From NCBI RefSeq assembly GCF_003349955.1, contig NZ_QLKQ01000071.1, positions 1 through 39,354 of the forward strand: 39,354 nucleotides of DNA, in the 5' to 3' direction. The DNA is from Azospirillum brasilense (GTDB taxonomy: Bacteria > Pseudomonadota > Alphaproteobacteria > Azospirillales > Azospirillaceae). The notes under the pieces are model-generated. The model was not told the origin of the DNA. It worked only from the letters and a program-made list of their open reading frames with translations, and did no database searches. This document shows positions 17,427 through 26,675 of this stretch, one piece after another; within the stretch, counting starts at the first letter, position 1, and every line of letters starts with the position of its first letter. Position numbers and translations under genes: made by a program.

Positions 17427-19202
17427 ATGGGCCAGGATATGGACGAAGGTCTGGACGACGAACCATTGTTCGGACCCGACGACGGCTTCGCCGACGACTC
17501 CACGGCCGACGCCCGGCACGCGGAGCCGTGGCCCGTGCTGGTGGTCGACGACGATCCCCAGGTCCATACCATGACCGAGGTGCTGCTGCGCGATTTCGAG
17601 TTCGAAGACCGCCCGTTCGAAGTGGTCAGCGCCCTGTCCGCTGCCGCGGCGCGGTCGCTGCTGCTGACCCGCCCGGACATTCCGGTGGCGCTGCTCGACG
17701 TGGTGATGGAGACGGACGACGCCGGCCTGCGTCTGGTCCGCTTCATCCGTGAGGACCTGAACAACCACCGCATGCGCATCGTCCTGCGCACCGGCCAGCC
17801 CGGACAGGCGCCGGAGCGGGACGTGGTCGTCGCCTACGACATCAACGACTACAAGGCCAAGAGCGAGCTCACCGCCCAGCGCCTGTTCACCACGCTGGTC
17901 AGCGGTCTGCGGGCGTGGCGCGACATCGTGACCATCGAGCGGCACCGCCAGGGGCTGGAGCGCATCCTCGCCGCCTCCGCTCCGCTGTTCGAAACCCGCT
18001 CCATGCGCACGCTGGTGGAAGAGCTGGTGGACCAGCTCAGCAAGGTCGTGGACCACAGCGGCGGCGCCGTTCTGGCCTGTCGCCTGGTGGACCGCGGCGA
18101 CGGCAAGGCGCGGGCCACCGTGGTCGCCGGCTCCGGCCGTTTCGCGCGGTTCGTCGGGCGGCCCGCGTCCGACACGCTGGAACCCGACCTGACCGCCCAG
18201 GTGATCGGCGCCTTCGAGACGCAGCAGAGCGATTTCGGGTCGGCCCGCTGCATCCTCGCCTTCCGCACTCGGGAGCATGGGACGACGGTCTTCGCCCTGG
18301 AACGGAGCGAGCCCTACCGAGAAGACGATCACCGGCTGCTGGAGCTGTTCTGCGCCCGCGTCATCATCGGCTTCGACAATGTGTGCCTCTACGAGGATCT
18401 GGTGGCGCTGAACCAGTCGCTGGAGCGGCGCGTCGGCGAGCGGACGGCCGAACTGGCCGCCAACCAGGCCGCCCTGGTCGCCGCCAAGGAGCGGGTGGAG
18501 CGGGCGCTGGAGGCGGAACTGGTCGCCCGCGAGCAGCAGCGCCAGTTCGTCACCATGGTCAGCCACGAATTCCGCACGCCGCTGGCCATCATCGACAGCG
18601 CCGCCCAGATGCTGACGCTGCGGGCGGAGCGGGAGGCACCGGACTCGCTGGAACGGCTGCGCGTCATCCGCAGCAGCGTCCAGCGCCTGACCGGGTTGAT
18701 CGACACCCATCTGACCGACGAGCGGCTTCAGGCCGGGACGCTGAGGGTGCAGCGGGCCGAGGTCGATCTGAAGGCCCTGCTGTGCTCGGTGACGGAACCC
18801 TTCCGCACCGCCTACACGGGCTGCGACTTCCAGCTGGACCTGGACCCGCTGCCGGCGGCGGTGATGGCCGACGGGCATCTGCTGGGCATGCTGTTCAGCA
18901 ACCTGCTGAACAACGCCTTCAAATATTCGGACGGCGACTGCCGCATCGCCGTGCGCGGCCGGACGGACGGCTGCATGGTGGTGGTCGAGGTGGCCGACCA
19001 GGGGCGCGGCATCCCGCAGCACGAGCTGCCCCTGCTGTTCGAGCGGCATTACCGGGGGACCGGTTCGGCCGGCGTGCCGGGCACGGGCATCGGGCTGCAC
19101 ACGGTGCGCCAGATCATCCTGCTGCACGGCGGCTCGATCAGCGTCGAGAGCGCGGTCGGGCAGGGCAGCGTGTTCCGCGTCCGTCTTCCATTGAAAAGCT
19201 GA
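17427..19202 (+). CDS. REC-DUF3369-like-histidine kinase
   Basis: 591 aa, soluble. Domains: acidic tail (1-34); receiver (about 36-160) with the acidic pair at 41-43, phosphoacceptor Asp91 in LLDVVMETDDAG and the Lys in DYKAK; a DUF3369/GAF-like sensory domain (about 170-325); a coiled coil (330-370); HisKA with His380 in MVSHEFRTPL; HATPase with N box SNLLNNAFKYS (491-501), DQGRGIP and GTGIGLHTV (552-560). The block METDDAGLRLVR...RTGQPGQAPERDVVV is typical of DUF3369 response regulators, which usually end in HD-GYP or a kinase. It may receive phosphate at Asp91 to tune its own kinase. The ATG at 17427 has GGAGGAGA; the frame is open to 17316 but without a ribosome site. It opens the Sia signalling island. 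Confidence 0.92.
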   Translation: MGQDMDEGLDDEPLFGPDDGFADDSTADARHAEPWPVLVVDDDPQVHTMTEVLLRDFEFEDRPFEVVSALSAAAARSLLLTRPDIPVALLDVVMETDDAGLRLVRFIREDLNNHRMRIVLRTGQPGQAPERDVVVAYDINDYKAKSELTAQRLFTTLVSGLRAWRDIVTIERHRQGLERILAASAPLFETRSMRTLVEELVDQLSKVVDHSGGAVLACRLVDRGDGKARATVVAGSGRFARFVGRPASDTLEPDLTAQVIGAFETQQSDFGSARCILAFRTREHGTTVFALERSEPYREDDHRLLELFCARVIIGFDNVCLYEDLVALNQSLERRVGERTAELAANQAALVAAKERVERALEAELVAREQQRQFVTMVSHEFRTPLAIIDSAAQMLTLRAEREAPDSLERLRVIRSSVQRLTGLIDTHLTDERLQAGTLRVQRAEVDLKALLCSVTEPFRTAYTGCDFQLDLDPLPAAVMADGHLLGMLFSNLLNNAFKYSDGDCRIAVRGRTDGCMVVVEVADQGRGIPQHELPLLFERHYRGTGSAGVPGTGIGLHTVRQIILLHGGSISVESAVGQGSVFRVRLPLKS

Positions 19203-19357
19203 CCACGTCCGCTCCGCCGCCACCCTCCCTTGATAATCCTTCCAGCGCGGCGGACGGAAATGTAACGTGTTCATAACAAGGCCGACGCGATTGCCGGAAA
19301 CCGCTCCGGCCCCCTCTGACGCGGCGGGCGGCCTTTTCGCACTCCAACGGAAGAACC

Positions 19358-19921
19358 GTGGATTCCATTATGCTCGCTCAGCAATATGCCGGGATTAAAC
19401 GGGACCTCGACGAGAAAGGCATCATTTTCTCGTTCAGCGGCTATCTGTCCGAGGGGATACTCTATTCCCTGGGAGAGGCATTGCGGGAAAAGATGACCCT
19501 GGAGGAAACCGACGGCCCGACGGTCCGCCGGGTCTTCGCGGTCTTCGTCGAGCAGATGCAGAACATCATCCGGTATTCGGCCGAGAAGATGACCGGCGCT
19601 CGCGAGAAGCCGGTCGAGCTGAGCGCCGGAATGGTCACCATCGGCATGGAAGGCGGCAAGGTCTTCATCGTCTGCGGCAACACCGTGTACAACGCCGATG
19701 TGCCGCGCCTGCGCGACCGGCTCGAATATCTGAAGGGCTTGGACAAGGACGCCATCAAGACCTATTACCGGGAGCAGCTGCGCGAAACCCCGGAAGAGGG
19801 CGCGCGGGGTGCCAACATCGGGTTGATCGAGATCGCGCGCCGCGCCAGCGAACCCATCGAATATGATTTCCTCGAAATGGACGAAGGCAAAAGCTTCTTC
19901 TGTCTCAAGGCTCGGATCTGA
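19358..19921 (+). CDS. siaB: SiaB-type protein kinase (DUF6272 family)
   Basis: 187 aa. It matches the SiaB family, GHKL-fold Ser/Thr kinases that phosphorylate the small partner protein SiaC. Visible family blocks: IIFSFSGYLSEGILYSLGE near residues 22-40, the N-box-like segment FVEQMQNIIRYSAE near 66-79, the ATP-lid region with GMVTIGMEGGKVFIVCGN, and a C-terminal GANIGLIEIARRAS corresponding to the G2 box. The GTG at 19358 has GGAAG 6 nt upstream; ATG four codons later is possible. SiaC follows after 8 nt. In Pseudomonas aeruginosa SiaB opposes the phosphatase SiaA, whose homologue is encoded 2.4 kb away on the other strand. Confidence 0.9.
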   Translation: MDSIMLAQQYAGIKRDLDEKGIIFSFSGYLSEGILYSLGEALREKMTLEETDGPTVRRVFAVFVEQMQNIIRYSAEKMTGAREKPVELSAGMVTIGMEGGKVFIVCGNTVYNADVPRLRDRLEYLKGLDKDAIKTYYREQLRETPEEGARGANIGLIEIARRASEPIEYDFLEMDEGKSFFCLKARI

Positions 19922-19929
19922 GAGCGGCT

Positions 19930-20342
19930 GTGGACATCCGGACGACCATGGAATCCCTGAAATTACCCGCGACGGGCCGGACGCCCGAAGTCGATTTCGA
20001 CTTCGCCCAGGGCGTGCTCCGCCTCAGCGGCGAATCCTATCCCGACGACGTCGCGACCTTCTTCGGCCCGATCTTCGCCGCGCTCCGCGCCTTCCTCGCC
20101 GAGGCGGGCGGCCACCCGATCCGTTTCGACATGGAGCTGCTGTATTTCAACAGCTCCAGCGCCAAGGCTCTGATGAACATCTTTCAGATGCTGGAGACGG
20201 CGGCCGGCAACGGGCGCAGCATCTCCGTCACCTGGTGCTACGAGGAGAACGACGATTCGATGCAGGAGCTGGGCGAGGATTTCGCCGAGGACCTGCGGCA
20301 CGTCTCCTTCACCCTGAAACAGATTCCGGCGGACGGGGCGCC

Positions 20343-20346
<4 letters not shown>
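19930..20346 (+). CDS. siaC: SiaC-type partner-switch protein (DUF1987)
   Basis: 138 aa from GTG, or 132 aa from ATG at 19948, which fits the family N-terminus (MESLKLPATGRTPEVDF) but lacks a ribosome site; GAGAG precedes the GTG. STAS-like fold, family DUF1987. LRLSGESYPDD and LLYFNSSSAKALMNIF are the signature segments. In P. aeruginosa SiaB phosphorylates a Thr of the equivalent loop; here the block FNSSSAK (73-79) has Ser where many relatives have Thr, still phosphorylatable. Unphosphorylated SiaC normally binds and activates the diguanylate cyclase SiaD. No siaD follows; instead a histidine kinase gene overlaps the stop by ATGA. Confidence 0.92.
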
Positions 20347-21392
<1,046 letters not shown>

Positions 21393-21398
21393 GCGGAC

Positions 21399-22130
21399 TC
21401 AGGTCACGCGGACGGGGGCGGAGAACACATAGCCCACGCCATGGACCGATTTGACCGGGGCGGTTTCGCCGATGGCGTTTTCCACCTTGTGACGCAGGCG
21501 TCCGACCACCGTGTCGATCGAACGGTCGTCGGGGTTCCAGCGGCGGTTGTAGAGCGCCACGGAAATCTGGTCGCGGGTCGCCGGCTGGCGGGCTTGCCCG
21601 GCCAGCAGCGAGACCAGTTTCATCTCCATGCTCGTCAGGCTGACGCGAACGCCCGCCGGGCTGGTCAGCGCCCAGGCCGTCGCGTCCAGAGTCCAGCTGG
21701 CTTCGTCCGCCGCGGGCTGGCCCGAGGATTGCGGGGCCGGCGGGACGGGAGTGCCGTTGCTCGTCTCCAGGCGGCGGAGCAGGGCCTTGGCCTGGGCCTC
21801 CAACTCGCGCATTTCGACGGGCTTCACCAGATAGGCGTCGGCCCCCAGCTCCAGCCCGACCACCCGGTCGACGGTGGAGCCGCGGGCGGTCACCATGATG
21901 ATTCCGATGGCGGGATTTTCGCGCAGCCGGGTGGCGATCTTGAACCCGTCTTCACCCGGAAGATTGACGTCCAGAACTACCAAGGACACCGGGCGCGCGG
22001 CGATCTGTTCGTCCAGTTCGCGCCCACTCTTCGCTCCAACCGCATCGAAGCCGCAACTGCGCAGGTACTCGATCATGTCACGTCGCAGAGACGCCTCGTC
22101 CTCGACGACAACGATCGTAACGGCCGCCAT
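21399..22130 (-). CDS. OmpR-family response regulator
   Basis: 243 aa. Receiver domain 1-115: Glu10/Asp11/Glu12 acidic cluster, phosphoacceptor Asp54 in VVLDVNLPGEDGF, Thr81 and Lys103 (LVKPVEM). A Pro/Ala linker (about 118-140) leads to a winged-helix DNA-binding domain (about 145-240) with DDRSIDTVVGRLRHKVE as recognition-helix region and VHGVGYVF as wing. It should be a transcription factor. The two histidine kinases beside it, neither of which has its own output domain, are the natural phosphodonors. The gene is convergent with the SiaC-linked kinase (6-bp gap) and has its own candidate promoter at 22183-22210. Confidence 0.94.
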   Translation of the reverse strand: MAAVTIVVVEDEASLRRDMIEYLRSCGFDAVGAKSGRELDEQIAARPVSLVVLDVNLPGEDGFKIATRLRENPAIGIIMVTARGSTVDRVVGLELGADAYLVKPVEMRELEAQAKALLRRLETSNGTPVPPAPQSSGQPAADEASWTLDATAWALTSPAGVRVSLTSMEMKLVSLLAGQARQPATRDQISVALYNRRWNPDDRSIDTVVGRLRHKVENAIGETAPVKSVHGVGYVFSAPVRVT

Positions 22131-22182
22131 ACCCTCTGCTCCCCCGTTACCGGTGCTTATTGTTCATAGGGCCGGCGCGGAA

Positions 22183-22210
22183 ACTATATGAATTCGAATC
22201 GTAGGTCGAG
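22183..22210 (-). promoter_or_regulatory. Candidate promoter of the OmpR-type regulator
   Basis: On the minus strand CTCGAC (22210-22205) and TATAGT (22188-22183) are 16 nt apart, each one mismatch from the alphaproteobacterial CTTGAC and TATAAT. The spacer contains the 8-bp palindrome ATTCGAAT. The start codon lies about 53 nt downstream. Confidence 0.4.
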
Positions 22211-22267
22211 TGACTTCGGCCCGCGACGGCTCCCTGCTGCACTATCACGCAATCCTCACACGGGTAG

Positions 22268-23842
22268 TTACGCGATTTCCCACAGGGTGTTCCGCGTCGG
22301 GGCCGCCGGGTCGCCGGCCAGCCGGACGCGGAAGCCGATCATGGTGATGTCGTCGCGTTGCGGGCGGTCGCCCTGGAAGCCGGACAGGCTGGCCTCGATG
22401 CGCTCCTTCTGCCGGTCGAGCGGCAGGGCGCTGCACTCCTCGATCACGCCCTGCAGCCGGCGCTTGCCGAAGCTCCGCCCCCGCTCCCCGCCGCATTGGT
22501 CGGTCAGCCCGTCGGTGCAGATGTAGAAGGTCTGCTCCGGTTGCAGGTCCAGGTTGTGATTGGTGAAGGCCGGGGTCGGAGCGGACGCGCGATAGCCCAG
22601 GCTGCGGCGGTCGGCGCGGATCTCCGTCAACCCGTCCGGGCCGGCGATGGCCAGGGACAGGCGGGCACCGGCGTAGACGAGCCTCCGCCGGGCCGGCTGG
22701 ACGTAGCACAGCGCGAGGTCGAGCCCGTTGTCGAAGCCGCCTTCCCAGCTTGCCGCGTCGCCGTCCTGGTGCAGGGCCGCCCGCACCTTGTCGTCCACCG
22801 TGGCGAGCAGAGCGGCGGGGTCGGCGGCGCCCATGCCGTCCACCACGTTGTTCAGCACCGCGCTGGCCGTCATGGTCATGAAGGCGCCGGGGACGCCGTG
22901 GCCCGTGCAGTCGGCCACGCCGATCAGGAAGCCGTCCTCGACTTCGCGGTAATAGTAGAAATCGCCGCTGACCACGTCGCGCGGGCGCCACAGGACGAAA
23001 TGCTGGGCCAGCCCTCCCTCCAGCACCTCCGGCTTCGGCAGGATCGAGGACTGGATCAACTGGGCGTAGTTGATGCTGTCCATGATGCGGCGGTTGATGT
23101 CGGCCAGCGCCTCCGTCCGTTCCTGGACACGGGATTCCAGGGTCTGGGTGTAGTCCTGGACCGTCTCGGCCATGCGGTTGAAGGTCTTGGTCAGGACGCC
23201 GATCTCGTCCTGCCGCTCGGTGGCGAGGCGGGCGCCGTAGTCGCCGCGGGAGACCGCCTGGGTCGCCTGGGTCAGCCGGCGCAGCGGGCGGAGCACGACG
23301 CGGTTCAGCATGACGCTGATGATGGCGATGGCGGTGACCAGGGACAGCAGGAGCAGCCCGACCACCGGCAGCAGCGCCTCCAGCGTGTTGCGGTGGACCT
23401 CCTCCGTCGAATAGAGCAGGCGCAGCGTCCCCACCTGCCGGGTCACTCCGTCGCGCCCCCGCAGGTCGATGACCTTTTCGATGGTGGTGGAGTCGGCGGA
23501 CGTTCTGGGGTTGCCGGACACCGCCATCGGCTCGCTGTGCCCCGGCTCGAAGACGGAGACGGCGAGGATGGCCGGGTCGCGCTCGCGCAGCGAATCGATG
23601 ATGTTGCGGACGGCGCGGTCGTCGATTTCCCAGATCGGGTTGGCCAGCGCGTCCGTCTGCATGGCGGCGACCAGCTGCGCGCGTTTGGTCAGCGCCGAGA
23701 ACTGCTGGTGTTCCACGATGTTGGCCGACACGGCCACGGCGACCACCCCCACGGCGGCGGCGGTGACCAGGATGATGCTGCCGACGCGGGTCAGCAGCGA
23801 ACGGTCGCGCCGACCATCGGCGATGGCGCGCAGCTCGGTCAC
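22268..23842 (-). CDS. siaA: SiaA-type membrane PP2C phosphatase with HAMP
   Basis: 524 aa. Membrane helix (about 18-38), periplasmic sensor domain (about 39-150), second helix (about 155-180), HAMP and coiled coil (181-250), then a SpoIIE/PP2C phosphatase domain (about 265-515). Metal-binding Asp residues lie in VSGDFYYY, VADCTGHGVPGAF, YICTDGLTD and QRDDITMI. SiaA of P. aeruginosa has this architecture and dephosphorylates SiaC after sensing a periplasmic signal. The GTG at 23842 is in a GTGA overlap with the solute-binding gene and has AGGGA with 8-nt spacing, so it is preferred over GTG 23866. Coupling to a periplasmic binding protein suggests that protein delivers the ligand signal. Confidence 0.93.
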   Translation of the reverse strand: MTELRAIADGRRDRSLLTRVGSIILVTAAAVGVVAVAVSANIVEHQQFSALTKRAQLVAAMQTDALANPIWEIDDRAVRNIIDSLRERDPAILAVSVFEPGHSEPMAVSGNPRTSADSTTIEKVIDLRGRDGVTRQVGTLRLLYSTEEVHRNTLEALLPVVGLLLLSLVTAIAIISVMLNRVVLRPLRRLTQATQAVSRGDYGARLATERQDEIGVLTKTFNRMAETVQDYTQTLESRVQERTEALADINRRIMDSINYAQLIQSSILPKPEVLEGGLAQHFVLWRPRDVVSGDFYYYREVEDGFLIGVADCTGHGVPGAFMTMTASAVLNNVVDGMGAADPAALLATVDDKVRAALHQDGDAASWEGGFDNGLDLALCYVQPARRRLVYAGARLSLAIAGPDGLTEIRADRRSLGYRASAPTPAFTNHNLDLQPEQTFYICTDGLTDQCGGERGRSFGKRRLQGVIEECSALPLDRQKERIEASLSGFQGDRPQRDDITMIGFRVRLAGDPAAPTRNTLWEIA

Positions 23843-24636
23843 GGGGCGATTCCCTGCCGGGTCCACAGCGCCGGAAGGGCGCCGCTGCGCTCCAGCCGGT
23901 CGAGCGTCCCGTTGACCCAGTCGATGCCGACCGGGCCGCCGCGGCGGACCAGGATGGTGTGCTCGTAGATCTGGTCGGTGCGGTCGGACACCAGGAGCAG
24001 GGGCGCCATGTCGGGATTGGCCTTCAGGAACTGCGCCAGGAACGAGCGCGTGACGATGGCCAGCGCGGCGCGCCCGGCCGCGACGCTGCGCACGTTGCCC
24101 TCATGGGTGACGGTCAGCCGGGTGTTGAAGCGCTTCTCCAGCACCTCCGGGTCCGCGGTCATGCCGGCGAAGGCGTAATGGTAGCCGAGCCGGCCGAGGA
24201 TCGTCTTGTCGTCCAGCCGGTCGAAATAGCTCTGGTCCATGCCCGGACCGGTCTTGGCGACGAACACCTCCGCGTCGCGGAGATACACCCGCGAGGCCTC
24301 GACGGGGCGCCCCTTCCAGCCCCAGGCGAGGCTTTCGAAGGCGATCATGTCGAAGCGGCCCCGCTCCATGTCCTCGTAGCGCCGCTGGGGAGAGGTGCGG
24401 ACCATCTCGAATCGGAAGTCGCTCTGCTCCGCGTTCAGCAGGTCGAGCAGGGCCTGGGTGACGCCGCCGCCGGACTCGGTGACGTAGGGGGGGAACTCGT
24501 AGCCGCCGACCTTGACGGTTACCGGAGCGCTCGCGGAGTCGGCGGCCGCCGCAAGGCCGGACGACGGCAGGCCGCCCGCCGCCAGTCCGGCAAGCGCCAA
24601 GGCCAGTATCGTCCGGCGGGCAACCGCTTCTGCCAT
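23839..24636 (-). CDS. Periplasmic solute-binding protein (SBP_bac_3-like)
   Basis: 265 aa from ATG 24636. A signal peptide is evident: MAEAVARRTILALALAGLAAG, then GLPSSGLAAA with an Ala-x-Ala cleavage region near residue 30. The mature part begins with VTVKVGGYEFPPYVTE and continues GVTQALLDLLNAEQSDFRFE, the pattern of amino-acid-type extracellular solute-binding proteins (family 3). No permease or ATPase gene is adjacent, so a transport role is unlikely. Instead it is coupled by GTGA to the SiaA-type phosphatase and is probably its ligand receptor, as in systems where a binding protein touches a membrane sensor. Longer starts to 24684 would fall in the candidate promoter's -10 box. The ribosome site is poor (GAGG adjoins the ATG). 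Confidence 0.85.
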   Translation of the reverse strand: MAEAVARRTILALALAGLAAGGLPSSGLAAAADSASAPVTVKVGGYEFPPYVTESGGGVTQALLDLLNAEQSDFRFEMVRTSPQRRYEDMERGRFDMIAFESLAWGWKGRPVEASRVYLRDAEVFVAKTGPGMDQSYFDRLDDKTILGRLGYHYAFAGMTADPEVLEKRFNTRLTVTHEGNVRSVAAGRAALAIVTRSFLAQFLKANPDMAPLLLVSDRTDQIYEHTILVRRGGPVGIDWVNGTLDRLERSGALPALWTRQGIAP

Positions 24637-24682
24637 CCTCAGCCCCGATGCTGATCGCACAGCCGTGCGAAAAATCCACGGC

Positions 24683-24712
24683 ATTTTACCAATGTATGCG
24701 CGTATGCAGCAA
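24683..24712 (-). promoter_or_regulatory. Candidate promoter of the SBP-siaA operon
   Basis: On the minus strand TTGCTG (24712-24707) and TAAAAT (24688-24683, 5 of 6) are 18 nt apart in an AT-rich gap. The 9-bp sequence TGGTAAAAT overlaps this -10 box and recurs 56 bp away at the end of the ftsH-like gene (24747-24739), as a possible regulator site. A hairpin (CCGTG/CACGG, 24663-24681) would lie in the leader. Confidence 0.35.
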
Positions 24713-24747
24713 TCTTTGTCATTGAATGTGAAAGAAAAATTTTACCA

Positions 24748-26538
24748 TCAGGCCGCTTCCGTTTCCCGTTCCTCCTCGGCCAAAGCGCCGATCTCCTCGC
24801 CGCTCAGCGTCTCACGTTCCAGCAGGGCGGCGGTGATCCGCTCCAGCGCGGCGCGGTCGGCGACCAGGATGCGGCGGGCGCGCTCCATCCCCTCGTCGGT
24901 GATGCGGCGCACCTCCTCGTCGATGCGCCAGGCGGTGCGCTCCGAGCGCACCACGGCGGGGTCGTTGCCGGCGTGGGCGACATAGCCGATGGCGTCGCTC
25001 ATGCCCCAGGCGGTGACCATGCGGCGGGCGAGGTCGGTGGCGGCGCGGAAATCGGCCTCCGCCCCGGTGGTGACGGCGTCCGGTCCGAAGACCAGATCCT
25101 CCGCCGCCCGCCCGGCCATGGCGACGGCGATGTCGGCCAGCAGCTTGGCGCGCGACACCGACACGCGGTCGCCCTCCGGCAGCCGCACCACCATGCCCAG
25201 CGCGCGGCCGCGCGGGATGATCGTCGCCTTGTGGATGGGGTCGGCCTCCGGGCAGCGGATGGAGACCAGCGCGTGACCGGCCTCGTGACAGGCGGTCAGG
25301 CTCCGCTCGTGGCTGGAGAGGGCGAGGCTGCGCCGCTCGTTGCCCATCAGGACGCGGTCCTTCGCCGCCTCGAAATCGGCCATGCCGACGATCACGCGCC
25401 CGTTGCGCGCGGCGGACAGGGCGGCCTCGTTGGTCAGGTTGGCCAGTTCGGCGCCGGAGAAGCCGGGGGTGCCCCGCGCCACCGTGCGGACGCAGACGTC
25501 GGGAGCCAGGTGCAGCCGGCCGGTGTGGACGCCCAGGATGGCCTCGCGCCCGGCCACGTCGGGCAGCGCGACGTGGATGTGACGGTCGAAGCGGCCCGGC
25601 CGGGTCACGGCGGGGTCCAGCATCTCGGCGCGGTTGGTGGCGGCGATCACCACCACCTCGCCGCCGCCCAGGCCGCCGTTCACGATGCCGTCCATCTCGA
25701 CCAGGAGCTGGTTCAGGGTCTGCTCCCGCTCCGAATGGGAGTTGGATTCGCCGCGCTTGCCGGCCAGGGCGTCGACCTCGTCGATGAACAGCAGGCAGGG
25801 GGCGGCGGCCCGCGCCGTCTTGAAGACGCTGCGCACCCGTGCGGCGCCCAGACCGACGAACATCTCCACGAAGTCGGAGCCGGAGACGGTGAAGAAGGGC
25901 ACCCCGGCCTCGCCGGCGGCGGCCTTGGCCAGCATCGTCTTGCCGGTGCCCGGCGGGCCGACCAGCAGGATGCCCTTGGGCACGCGGGCGCCGGCCATGG
26001 CGAAGCGGCGCGGGTCGCGCAGGAATTCCACGGTCTCGCGAAGCTCGTCCTTCGCCTCGTCCACGCCGGCCACGTCGGCGAAGACGGTGCCGGTGTCGCG
26101 CGGGCGGACGCGGGTGGCGCGGCTGCCGCCGAGGAACTGCCCGCCGCTGAGCAGCAGCGCGCCGATCAGCAGGCCGATCACCAGGAAGGGGGCCAGCTTC
26201 TCCAGGACGGAAACGGTGCCGGAGACCAGCCCGCGGCCCTCCTCCTCGAAGGCGATGGCGATCTTGCGACCGCGCAGTTCCTTCAGCAGATCGTCGGTGA
26301 CCGGAACGACGGCGCGCAGCCGCTGGCCGTCCGGCGTGACGGCGTGCGCCCCGTCGCCGCGGAAGGTGACCGAGGCGATGTCCCCCCGTTCGGCCGCCGC
26401 CACCAAGTCGCTGTAGGTCGCGACCTCCTCGGCGCCGTCGCGCGCGTAGTCGGTCCAGGCCGCGAAGGCGAACCAGCCAAGCAGAAGCGCAGCAACAACG
26501 GCGGCGGCGGTCAGGTACTTTTTCGGGATCGGCGGCAT
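24748..26538 (-). CDS. FtsH-family membrane AAA+ zinc protease (paralogue type)
   Basis: 596 aa. N-terminal helix (about 8-27), periplasmic domain (30-115) and second helix (about 118-138), then an AAA+ module: Walker A VGPPGTGKT near residue 195, Walker B LLFIDEVDAL, the second region of homology TNRAEMLDPAVTRPGRFDR. The peptidase domain has the zinc motif HEAGH near residue 418 and the third ligand Asp in GAEADFRAATDLA. FtsH degrades damaged or surplus membrane and cytosolic proteins. Slightly short for the main FtsH, and not next to tilS or folP as the housekeeping gene usually is, so it is probably a second copy; this is inference. AGGAC precedes the ATG. It follows the J-protein gene by 136 nt on the same strand. 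Confidence 0.93.
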   Translation of the reverse strand: MPPIPKKYLTAAAVVAALLLGWFAFAAWTDYARDGAEEVATYSDLVAAAERGDIASVTFRGDGAHAVTPDGQRLRAVVPVTDDLLKELRGRKIAIAFEEEGRGLVSGTVSVLEKLAPFLVIGLLIGALLLSGGQFLGGSRATRVRPRDTGTVFADVAGVDEAKDELRETVEFLRDPRRFAMAGARVPKGILLVGPPGTGKTMLAKAAAGEAGVPFFTVSGSDFVEMFVGLGAARVRSVFKTARAAAPCLLFIDEVDALAGKRGESNSHSEREQTLNQLLVEMDGIVNGGLGGGEVVVIAATNRAEMLDPAVTRPGRFDRHIHVALPDVAGREAILGVHTGRLHLAPDVCVRTVARGTPGFSGAELANLTNEAALSAARNGRVIVGMADFEAAKDRVLMGNERRSLALSSHERSLTACHEAGHALVSIRCPEADPIHKATIIPRGRALGMVVRLPEGDRVSVSRAKLLADIAVAMAGRAAEDLVFGPDAVTTGAEADFRAATDLARRMVTAWGMSDAIGYVAHAGNDPAVVRSERTAWRIDEEVRRITDEGMERARRILVADRAALERITAALLERETLSGEEIGALAEEERETEAA

Positions 26539-26675
26539 GGCGTCCTACGAAGGCGGTGAAAACCGTTTCCGGCACATCATCGTCATTGATGAAGGCGCCA
26601 CCGCCCCGCATCAACCGCATTCGGTCCAGGACTTTTCTTTGACCCAAAAGTAAGGAGAGGGTTAACGGCCCGGAG

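Noticed and set aside
19293..19310. Terminator after the REC-kinase gene
   Set aside because: GCCGGA/TCCGGC forms a stem but there is no T-run after it.
22358..23968. Plus-strand frame of 536 codons opposite siaA
   Set aside because: Shadow of the siaA phosphatase gene; composition is biased and no motif is present.
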